Of a stretch of 8,665 bases of DNA, positions 1-5,883 are shown one piece after another. The notes beneath the pieces were generated by a model. It saw only the letters and a program-made list of their open reading frames with translations. It was not told where the DNA came from and searched no databases. The stretch comes from a bacterium. Lineage in GTDB: Bacteria > KSB1 > UBA2214. The stretch spans positions 1 through 8,665 of the forward strand of contig JAKQKF010000433.1 of NCBI GenBank assembly GCA_029560815.1, in the 5' to 3' direction. The position numbers were made by a program, and so were the translations under genes. Position 1 is the first letter of the stretch, and every line of letters begins with the position of its first letter.

Positions 1-1706
1 GCGCGGAGCAGGTCGTGGAGGGTGATGAGCCCTATGACTTTTTCCTGCTCCCGCTCCACGACGAGGACGATATTGGAGGGCGAATCGATGAATTTGTTGC
101 CAACCTCGCGGATGGTCTGGTCCGGGTAGCAGGTGACCGCCTCAGTGACCCGGGGCTCGATACCTTGCGGCAGCGCTGCGACAATATCGGCACGGCCGAC
201 GAGCCCGGTCAGATGCCCTTCCACGATAAGCGGAAACCAGGCATAGGGGTGGCTGTCGATCGCCTTTTTCAGACTCTCCGCGGTCAGATCGCTGAGGATG
301 ACCGGCCGGGGATTGGCGATGGCGGCGGCGGGCAGGTTCTGCCAGCTCTGCAGATCGAGAGGCGGCCGCACCTTGTGCAGCTCATGGCCGTCCTGGACCA
401 GCAGGGCGTCGTAAAAATTGAGTGATCCGTTCAGCCGAGCCACCGCCTGGCTGATGATGGTTCCGATCATCAAACCCGGCACAAGAGCGAACTGGTGGGT
501 CATCTCGAAGACGATAAGCATCGAGGTCAGCGGCGCGCGTACGATCGTGCCCAGGCACGCGCTCATCCCCACGGCTGAGAGCACGATCCGGTCGGCGGGG
601 GTCAGCGGCAGCCACAGGCCGAAAAGCCCCCCGAGGAAATATCCGCTCATACCCCCGAGAAAGAGCGCGGGGGCGAAGATGCCGCCGATGCCGCCAAAGC
701 CGTAGCTGGCGACGGTCGCCGCCAGCTTGGCCGCCACCAGCAGGCCGGCGACGCGCCAGTCGAAGAGGTTGTTTAGGGCGCTCGACAGGTCCTGATAGCC
801 AAGGCCGAAAACGCCGACCTTGCCCGTGGTCAGAAAAAGGGCTACACCGATGCTCCAGGTGATCCAGCCTCCAAAGAGAGGCCGGAGCCAGACGGGCAGA
901 CGCTTCTGCCGGGCGAGCCGGCCCCGCAGCCGCAGAGTCGATTTCTGAAACAGTGCGCCGGCTGAGGAAGCGAGCAGGGCGACAGCCGGCACAATGGCGT
1001 AATGCAGCCAGCTGACGTTTTCGACGGCGGGAAGGGAAAAGGCGGGCTGCCGCCCGAGGATGCCATAGACGGCAAAGGCTCCGATCACCGATGCGAGCAC
1101 GACGCGCCCGAGAAAACGGCTGTTGAGATCGCCAACTACCTCCTCAATCGCGAAGGTGATGGCTGCCAGGGGGGTGTTGAAGGCCGCCGCCAGTCCCGCC
1201 GAGGCGCCGATGATCGCCGGGCCGCGGCGCTCACGCCGGGGCGATCCGAGCGCTCCGGAGAGGTTGGAGGCTACGCCGGCGCCGATAAAGACCGAAGGCC
1301 CCTCGCGTCCCAGACTCTGGCCCCCGCCTATGCTCAGTATCCCGCCGGCAAATTTGATCAGGACCGGCCGCAGCCGGATCCAGCCGAGTTCCTTCCAGAA
1401 AGCCGATTTGACCTGGGGTATCCCGCTTCCCGCAGCCTCCGATCCGAAATATCTCAAGAGCAGACAGACCAGCAGCGAGGAGAGGGTGATCATCAGGAAA
1501 CTGGCGACGGCAAAGTAACTTTTTGAACGTGCAGCGAAAACCAGATAGCTCTGCGCAAAAAGATAATGGGTGAAAAAGAGAAAGGCGACCGCCGAGAGAC
1601 CGGCGACAAAGGCGATGACCACCGTATGCACGACGAGGCGCATGCCTTCCGGCAGCTTCAGAAGGAGGGTGGCGAGGGAGGACTTTTGCCGGTCAACTCT
1701 GTTCAT
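1..1706 (-). CDS. ClC-family chloride channel / H+-Cl- antiporter with C-terminal CBS pair (3' end cut by window edge)
   Basis: Integral membrane protein that moves chloride (probably in exchange for protons) across the inner membrane. I translated the minus strand by hand: 568 codons are open from ATG at 1706 to the window edge. Family signatures appear in order: GSGIP at residues 93-97 (Ser at the chloride-selective position), GREGP at 133-137 (E135 is the gating glutamate), a Glu-Glu pair at 188-189 (E189 matches the proton-path glutamate of E. coli ClcA), GIFAP at 342-346, and Tyr432 near the end of the membrane domain, matching the chloride-coordinating tyrosine. These residues favour an antiporter over a pure channel or a fluoride-type CLC-F. 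Residues about 465-515 and 520-568 form two CBS domains, the second ending in a typical LHDLLR stretch, so probably only a few residues are missing. CBS pairs commonly bind adenine nucleotides and modulate gating. An AAGGA lies 11 bases before the start. The gene diverges from the SDR gene. Confidence 0.93.
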   Translation of the reverse strand, partial: MNRVDRQKSSLATLLLKLPEGMRLVVHTVVIAFVAGLSAVAFLFFTHYLFAQSYLVFAARSKSYFAVASFLMITLSSLLVCLLLRYFGSEAAGSGIPQVKSAFWKELGWIRLRPVLIKFAGGILSIGGGQSLGREGPSVFIGAGVASNLSGALGSPRRERRGPAIIGASAGLAAAFNTPLAAITFAIEEVVGDLNSRFLGRVVLASVIGAFAVYGILGRQPAFSLPAVENVSWLHYAIVPAVALLASSAGALFQKSTLRLRGRLARQKRLPVWLRPLFGGWITWSIGVALFLTTGKVGVFGLGYQDLSSALNNLFDWRVAGLLVAAKLAATVASYGFGGIGGIFAPALFLGGMSGYFLGGLFGLWLPLTPADRIVLSAVGMSACLGTIVRAPLTSMLIVFEMTHQFALVPGLMIGTIISQAVARLNGSLNFYDALLVQDGHELHKVRPPLDLQSWQNLPAAAIANPRPVILSDLTAESLKKAIDSHPYAWFPLIVEGHLTGLVGRADIVAALPQGIEPRVTEAVTCYPDQTIREVGNKFIDSPSNIVLVVEREQEKVIGLITLHDLLR

Positions 1707-1810
1707 GAGATTTATATTCCTTGTAAGCGCCTGCCGGAAGCAGCAGGAGCAGCGCATCAGGTTCCGGCATACCAGACAGGGAGCCGTTAAAGAGGAAACT
1801 GACTGCGGCC

Positions 1811-1839
1811 AAATTAGCCATTCTGGCATGCAAATTCAA
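1811..1839 (-). promoter_or_regulatory. Weak candidate sigma-70 promoter for the ClC gene
   Basis: On the minus strand TTGAAT (1839-1834) and TAATTT (1816-1811) are separated by exactly 17 bases, about 105 bases upstream of the ClC start. The -35 matches consensus at 4 of 6 positions and the -10 at 3 of 6. Placement and orientation fit, but the match is poor, so this is only the best candidate I could find. Confidence 0.25.
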
Positions 1840-1971
1840 GAGGAAAATCCGCTCACAGGCGATCGCTTCGGCCAAACGGAGCCGCTCTTCCGGCAGGCGG
1901 TGATCATGGTTGAAGAGCGGGCAAGCGCCGGGTTGGCGATCTGTAATCCGTACAGTAATGCAAATTAAGTA

Positions 1972-1999
1972 TTGTTTTTTAATTTATTACCCTTATTTT
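1972..1999 (+). promoter_or_regulatory. Weak candidate promoter for the SDR/DUF2867 gene
   Basis: TTGTTT (1972-1977) and TATTTT (1994-1999) with a 16-base spacer lie in the AT-rich stretch about 150 bases before the SDR start. Each box matches consensus only partly (3 of 6 and 4 of 6). The local AT richness against a GC-rich background supports a promoter somewhere here more than it supports these exact boxes. If correct, the transcript would have a leader of about 140 bases containing the structured region at 2017-2130. Confidence 0.25.
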
Positions 2000-2016
2000 T
2001 AGAGATAAAGAATTGC

Positions 2017-2130
2017 CAGCCGGCCTGCGGAGGCAGTGCCGCGTTTCTGCCGGCGCCGGGTCAAAAATCCGGACTTCCGGCTGCTGCCTCCGCCACTCAG
2101 TGCGCGGGGTGGAGGCAGGATCATAGATCC
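2017..2130 (+). promoter_or_regulatory. Structured leader with three mutually complementary arms before the SDR gene
   Basis: Arm A, GCGGAGGCAG (2027-2036), is the exact reverse complement of CTGCCTCCGC in arm B (2084-2093). Arm B extended to 2094 also pairs with arm C (2108-2118) over 11 positions including one G-U, enclosing a 13-base loop. A:B and B:C cannot form together. CAGCCGG (2017-2023) can additionally pair with CCGGCTG (2077-2083), crossing A:B. A small GGATC-ATA-GATCC hairpin (2118-2130) follows, ending 8 bases before the GGAG ribosome binding site at 2139-2142. The alternative-pairing layout resembles attenuators or translational switches, but it matches no riboswitch class I know and GC-rich DNA can give such pairings by chance. 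Confidence 0.35.
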
Positions 2131-2147
2131 CACCAGATGGAGTTAAA

Positions 2148-3572
2148 ATGAAGATACTTCTCACCGGTGCCACCGGTTACATCGCCAAACGGCTGCTGCC
2201 TGTACTGCTCGAGAGCGGCCACCATGTCGTCTGCTGCGTCCGCGATGTCAAACGTTTTAACCTCAGCCAGGCGGCCTCGCCCTTGCTGGAGGTGATCCAG
2301 GCCGACTTTCTCGATCCGGCATCACTGGGATCCATTCCGGCGAATATCGACGCGGCCTATTATCTCATCCACTCCATGGCGCGCTCAACCGCGGATTTCG
2401 AGGAGCTTGAGGCCCAATCCGCCCGCAATTTCATCGCGCGCATGGAAACGAGTGCGCTCAGACACGTGATCTACCTCAGCGGCATCGTCAATGATGAGCA
2501 CCTTTCCCGCCATCTGCGGTCACGTAAAAATGTGGAAGAGATCCTCTCCTCCGGGCATTTCGCCCTGACCACGCTGCGTGCAGGGATCATCATCGGCTCG
2601 GGCAGCGCCTCGTTCGAGATCATCCGCGATCTGGTCGAAAAGCTGCCCGTAATGGTGGCCCCCCGCTGGCTGCACACCAAAACCCAGCCGATCGCCTCCC
2701 GCAATGTCATTGAATTTTTGCATGGCGTCTTGCTGCACGAGAGCGCCTATCATAAAAGCTTCGATATCGGCGGGCCGGATATTCTGACCTACAAGGAGAT
2801 GCTGCTGCGCTTCGCCCGGGTGCGTGGACTGAAACGGTGGGTCGGTGTTGTGCCGGTGATGACGCCCAAGCTCTCGTCCTACTGGCTCTATTTCATCACC
2901 TCGACCTCCTACGCGCTGGCCGTCAATCTGGTCAACAGCATGAAAGTGGAGGTGATCTGCCGGCCGAACGCACTGGCCTCCGAACTCGGCATCGAACTGA
3001 TCCCCTACGACCAGGCCATCGCCCTCGCCTTCGACAAAATCGAGCAGAACCAGGTGGTCTCGAGCTGGAAGGATGCCCTGACCAGCGACGTGCTCGGCAA
3101 GGGGGTGTCGCAGTACATCCAGGTCCCGGTCTATGGCTGCTTCCGGGATGAGCGCAGCCGGACTGTTCAGGATGCGGCGGGCGCATTGAACCGGATCTGG
3201 ACTATCGGAGGAGAAAACGGCTGGTATTACGCCGACTGGTTGTGGAACCTGCGCGGCTTCATGGACAAGCTGCAGGGGGGCGTGGGATTGCGGCGGGGGC
3301 GCACCAGCCGCACCGAACTGAATGCCGGCGACGCGCTTGATTTCTGGCGGGTCATCCTCGCCAGTCGTGAGGAAAAGAGATTGCTGCTCTACGCGGAGAT
3401 GAAGCTGCCCGGGGAGGCCTGGCTCGAGTTCCGGATCGACGACAAGAATATCCTGCATCAAACGGCCACATTCCGGCCGTGGGGGCTCAAGGGCCGGCTC
3501 TATTGGTACTCGGTGCTGCCCTTTCACCATTTCATCTTCAACGGCATGATCGAGCGCATCGCGGCGGGCTAG
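2148..3572 (+). CDS. Atypical SDR / NAD(P)-binding protein with C-terminal DUF2867 domain
   Basis: A 474-residue, probably cytosolic protein. The N-terminus is a Rossmann fold: TGATGYIA at residues 6-13 is the extended/atypical SDR dinucleotide-binding loop (its usual third glycine is Ala13), followed by VRD at 31-33 and YLIHSM at 72-77. These are typical of the YbjT-like NAD(P)H-binding group that carries a DUF2867 tail. The classical YxxxK active-site pair is not evident, so oxidoreductase activity is not assured. Residues about 325-470 match DUF2867 in style, ending with the LYWYSVLPFHHFIFNGM segment typical of these proteins. The domain's function is unknown to me; it may bind a lipid-like ligand. 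Start: ATG with GGAG five bases upstream. The stop codon overlaps that of the convergent cyclase gene, so the two transcripts must be antisense at their 3' ends. A role with the neighbouring prenyltransferase-cyclase operon is possible but rests only on adjacency. Confidence 0.9.
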   Translation: MKILLTGATGYIAKRLLPVLLESGHHVVCCVRDVKRFNLSQAASPLLEVIQADFLDPASLGSIPANIDAAYYLIHSMARSTADFEELEAQSARNFIARMETSALRHVIYLSGIVNDEHLSRHLRSRKNVEEILSSGHFALTTLRAGIIIGSGSASFEIIRDLVEKLPVMVAPRWLHTKTQPIASRNVIEFLHGVLLHESAYHKSFDIGGPDILTYKEMLLRFARVRGLKRWVGVVPVMTPKLSSYWLYFITSTSYALAVNLVNSMKVEVICRPNALASELGIELIPYDQAIALAFDKIEQNQVVSSWKDALTSDVLGKGVSQYIQVPVYGCFRDERSRTVQDAAGALNRIWTIGGENGWYYADWLWNLRGFMDKLQGGVGLRRGRTSRTELNAGDALDFWRVILASREEKRLLLYAEMKLPGEAWLEFRIDDKNILHQTATFRPWGLKGRLYWYSVLPFHHFIFNGMIERIAAG

Positions 3573-4564
3573 CCCGCGACCTGGCGATAGAGCTGCCGCA
3601 GCTTGTCCAGATCGCCGGCGGCATCGATGCCGGCATGCCGTCCGGACTGCTGGACTTTAGTCCGCTTCTCCGTGATCGAATCCAGCCGCACCGTTATACT
3701 CCCGTCCAGGGTCTCCCCGATCTTGCTGGTCATCCCCTCGGAGGTGGGCGCTTGCAGCAGTCCGCCTTGCGCCCGCAGCGAGAGCCGGTGGCTGCGGTCG
3801 TGCACCTGCAGGACGATCTCCTGATCGCCGATTTCCAGCTCATCGAGGCGGGCGCCGGTATAGGTGGCAAAGCGGTAAAGCGTGCCGTCATGATAAAGCC
3901 CGATGATGAATCCGGGAAAAGCGCCCCGCAGCCACGGGATGACAGCCACCGAGGCCATCAGGCTGGTGCCCGGCGCAGTGAAATGGTTGCTCTGCAGCCA
4001 GATATATGCGTGCGGGAAGGAGCGTCCCCAATCTTTCTCGATGTAGCCGCGTCCGCCGCTGAAATCGATGCGCTTTCCGTTGATAGCCATCTCACCCTGA
4101 AGAGCATGATCCAGGCTGACCACACCATGATAACACTGCATGAAGGGCATCCAGGCATACCACCCCATGATGCCGGGCGCTCGCCAGCTCACCGGCCAGG
4201 GTGTCAGCGGTCCAAACCTCAGGCTGCCTTTCATCGTCCAATCCTGAGCGTCAAGATCGAGGTCGATGCCCCGGCTGGAAAAGCTATTCGGGCCGATGCG
4301 CTGGGCGAGGGCCATCTCCTCCGCGCTGAACTGATCCAGCGCAAAGCGGTGGTAACCGCTGTGGCCGCTTCCGCCATCCAGAATTTGTATAAAGGCGTGG
4401 CTCTCCTGTGGATCGGCAGAAAGTGAGATTCCGGGGATGAGGGCCAGACGGTGCTGCCCGGTGGCGTCGACCAGTTTGTAATACCAGCCTTCAAAAAAAG
4501 GCGCTGCTTGCGACCGGCCGTGGCAGCCTTCCGGATGGCGGATGGAGCGGATGCGGTTGAACAT
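3569..4564 (-). CDS. Tocopherol-cyclase-family protein (PF14249-like)
   Basis: A 331-residue protein. Plant and cyanobacterial members (VTE1/SXD1) close the chromanol ring of tocopherol from a prenylated hydroquinone. Hallmarks are visible: FFEGWYYK at residues 23-30; a Trp-rich block at 133-153 with MGWYAWMPF and CYHGVVSL, matching the plant GW...FP...WQ...G segment; and YIEKDWGRSFPHAYIWLQ at 174-191, matching the plant YxEKNWGxxFPxxWxWVQ signature. No signal peptide or membrane helix is obvious. The length is near cyanobacterial enzymes and shorter than plant ones, which have transit peptides. It is the second gene of an operon, starting 18 bases after the MenA-like prenyltransferase stop; the ribosome binding site is weak, suggesting translational coupling. 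Many bacterial family members have no known substrate, so the family call is firm and the reaction is inferred. Its stop overlaps the SDR stop by four bases. Confidence 0.88.
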   Translation of the reverse strand: MFNRIRSIRHPEGCHGRSQAAPFFEGWYYKLVDATGQHRLALIPGISLSADPQESHAFIQILDGGSGHSGYHRFALDQFSAEEMALAQRIGPNSFSSRGIDLDLDAQDWTMKGSLRFGPLTPWPVSWRAPGIMGWYAWMPFMQCYHGVVSLDHALQGEMAINGKRIDFSGGRGYIEKDWGRSFPHAYIWLQSNHFTAPGTSLMASVAVIPWLRGAFPGFIIGLYHDGTLYRFATYTGARLDELEIGDQEIVLQVHDRSHRLSLRAQGGLLQAPTSEGMTSKIGETLDGSITVRLDSITEKRTKVQQSGRHAGIDAAGDLDKLRQLYRQVAG

Positions 4565-4582
4565 GGCTCGTGTTGGACCGGT

Positions 4583-5518
4583 CTAGTTGATCAGCAGAGT
4601 CATGCCCAAGCCAAGCACCAGCAGTATGGACATCAGCAGATGAATCTGCACGTTCCAGGCTGCGGCGGGTTTGAGACGATCGGGCTGATCGTGAAATTGA
4701 TGCACTGTTTTCCAGGTTCGCGGCAGCAGTAAAAAATAAGGGATAAGCGCCGCCAGGAGGGGCCAGCCGTGCGGCAGGACGGCGAAAGCCAGGACAACGA
4801 TATTGGCCATCAGTAGAAGATGGATCAGCAAAAAGCCCCAGCGCCCGCGGCGGCTGCCGACACGCGCGACGATCCCGCGCTTGCCGGCGCTGCTGTCGGC
4901 TTGCAGGTCGATCATCTGCCCCATCCAGAGGATGGAGGAGGTGCTTAGTCCGGTGATGGGCATGGCAAAGACAATAAAGGGATGGAAGAGTGTGCTCTGG
5001 CTGATGGCCGCAACCAGAACGGCCATCGGCCCGAAGGCGAACCAGACCGAGAACTCGCCCAGGCCGCGGTAGGCGAGCTTGACAGGGGCCGCCGTATAAA
5101 ATTTGCTGAAAAAGGCGGAGAGCAGGTAGAGGCCGATCAGCCAGGGCCAGAAGCGGCGACCGGTGACGGCCATGAGAGCAGCGGCAGCCACGGCGGCGAC
5201 GAGAAGGCTGTTGCGCGCAACCCGGTACATTTTGGGCAGCAGCTCGGGGTGCGCGACCAGGAAGCCGCTGCCGCCGCTGAAATCGTTGCGGTGCAGGTTG
5301 ATCCGGTCCGTGCCCTGCAGGGTATCAAAGATATCGTTATAGACGTTGGTCGCCGCGTGCAGACCCACGCCCATCACCATCACGGCGACGAATCCGGCGA
5401 GGCTGAATTCACCCCGGGCGAGCACGGCCAGAAGCGTCCCGGCCAGCAGGGGTGCAAAGATGGAGGAGAAAAAGGGCGCCCGCATGAGGGCAAAAAGGCC
5501 GGGCCTGCTGGTTGCCAT
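4583..5518 (-). CDS. UbiA-family prenyltransferase, MenA-like
   Basis: A 311-residue polytopic inner-membrane enzyme with about eight or nine hydrophobic helices. It should transfer a polyprenyl chain from a diphosphate donor to an aromatic acceptor. The first Asp-rich motif is NVYNDIFDTLQGTD at residues 58-71 and the second is DLQADSSAGKR at 204-214; both follow MenA-type spacing and bind the Mg2+-diphosphate. SGGSG at 81-85 and YTAAP...YRGLGE at 141-155 also match the MenA (1,4-dihydroxy-2-naphthoate prenyltransferase) subgroup better than UbiA or protoheme transferases. The start ATG has AAGGA upstream at good distance. It is the promoter-proximal gene of the operon with the tocopherol-cyclase-like gene. 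No other men gene is in the window, so the acceptor could be naphthoate, homogentisate-like or something else; I assign the subfamily by motif resemblance only. Confidence 0.92.
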   Translation of the reverse strand: MATSRPGLFALMRAPFFSSIFAPLLAGTLLAVLARGEFSLAGFVAVMVMGVGLHAATNVYNDIFDTLQGTDRINLHRNDFSGGSGFLVAHPELLPKMYRVARNSLLVAAVAAAALMAVTGRRFWPWLIGLYLLSAFFSKFYTAAPVKLAYRGLGEFSVWFAFGPMAVLVAAISQSTLFHPFIVFAMPITGLSTSSILWMGQMIDLQADSSAGKRGIVARVGSRRGRWGFLLIHLLLMANIVVLAFAVLPHGWPLLAALIPYFLLLPRTWKTVHQFHDQPDRLKPAAAWNVQIHLLMSILLVLGLGMTLLIN

Positions 5519-5541
5519 AGATTATTATCCTTATGTGAAAG

Positions 5542-5563
5542 TGATACATGATGCCATGTATCA
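5542..5563. promoter_or_regulatory. Perfect 9-bp operator-like dyad upstream of the prenyltransferase operon
   Basis: TGATACATG (5542-5550) and CATGTATCA (5555-5563) are exact reverse complements separated by four bases. The dyad ends 23 bases before the prenyltransferase start, where a repressor or activator of the operon would be expected to bind. No T-run follows on either strand, so it is not a terminator. I cannot assign a regulator; two-fold symmetric sites of this size are typical of TetR, MarR and MerR-type proteins. Confidence 0.5.
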
Positions 5564-5776
5564 AGGCTAACGGACAACACCCGGCTTTTATTTCCTGCCG
5601 CAACCTCTCCTTTCAACAGCCTCTATTGGGCCTTTTACGACCGGCATCGGGAGCGGCTTGCCAGGAATCCCCGCATCGGCATGATGCTGCGGATGCTGGA
5701 CCGCTTTTCCGATCAGGAACGCACCAGTATTCTCAAACAGGCGGAGTACTACCTGGAGCACATTGAGGATCTGTAG
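5552..5776 (+). pseudogene. Start-less reading frame, probable 3' remnant of a small gene
   Basis: From 5552 to the TAG at 5774-5776 one plus-strand frame is open for 74 codons but has no ATG, GTG or TTG before the ATG pair at 5681. From about 5621 it reads LYWAFYDRHRERLARNPRI (5621-5677) and then, from 5681, a 31-residue stretch ending [11 protein letters not shown]. Its charged-hydrophobic pattern, aromatic residues and acidic end look like a real helical protein, unlike out-of-frame translations nearby. The upstream part (residues before LYW) looks less protein-like, so the true N-terminus may have been lost or lie in another frame, for example the ATG-ATG at 5548-5553, joined by a frameshift near 5615. 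Alternatives are a 31-residue protein from 5681, or chance. I do not recognise the family. Confidence 0.35.
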
Positions 5777-5835
5777 GAACCGGCCCGGCGCTCCCTTGTA
5801 CTTGTTTAGTGTATTTCAGTGATCTTGCCCTGCGC

Positions 5836-5858
5836 GCCCGATCCAGCAGGGATCGGGC
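5836..5858 (+). promoter_or_regulatory. Perfect 9-bp hairpin in the DUF255 gene leader
   Basis: GCCCGATCC (5836-5844) and GGATCGGGC (5850-5858) pair perfectly around a five-base AGCAG loop, 25 bases before the DUF255 start. There is no T-run after it, so it is unlikely to terminate the preceding frame by itself. It could be a leader stem that spaces or protects the ribosome binding site (AAGG at about 5874), or a DNA operator. Confidence 0.4.
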
Positions 5859-5883
5859 AGTCGTTCATCCAACAAGGTTTGAT

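Larger units (their letters stand above)
1707..2147. other. Divergent intergenic region between the ClC and SDR genes
   Basis: This 441-base spacer separates two divergently transcribed genes and holds no convincing gene; the reading frames crossing it have no recognisable protein character and overlap the ClC gene out of frame. The ClC-proximal part has an 8-bp inverted repeat, TGCCGGAA at 1732-1739 against TTCCGGCA at 1762-1769, which would be a hairpin in the ClC leader. The middle part (about 1965-2010) is AT-rich with long T runs and is the most promoter-like stretch for the SDR gene. The part from about 2015 to 2130 is GC-rich and full of inverted repeats. No terminator or tRNA is visible. 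Confidence 0.7.
5519..5883. other. Divergent intergenic region between the prenyltransferase operon and the DUF255 gene
   Basis: This 365-base spacer holds the prenyltransferase upstream region with its dyad (5542-5563), a start-less reading frame with protein-like character (5552-5776), and a strong hairpin (5836-5858) before the DUF255 gene. I found no convincing sigma-70 promoter for either direction. On the minus strand TTGATA overlaps the dyad, but no good -10 box follows at 16-18 bases. Confidence 0.6.

Noticed and set aside
1707..1860. Riboswitch in the ClC leader (fluoride or TPP type), prompted by AACCTGATG and CTCCT on the minus strand.
   Set aside because: The other invariant fluoride-riboswitch blocks (GGNGAUGG and its partner) and the TPP CUGAGA and GGGA blocks are absent, and the ClC protein has chloride-type rather than fluoride-type residues.
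2520..3530. Long minus-strand frame of 336 codons opposite the SDR gene.
   Set aside because: It is fully antisense to a clearly conserved gene, has no family motif and is rich in residues expected from GC-rich antisense translation.
3479..4426. Plus-strand frame of 315 codons opposite the cyclase gene.
   Set aside because: It is antisense to the cyclase gene, which has the real family motifs, and it also overlaps the SDR gene end; no motif is seen.
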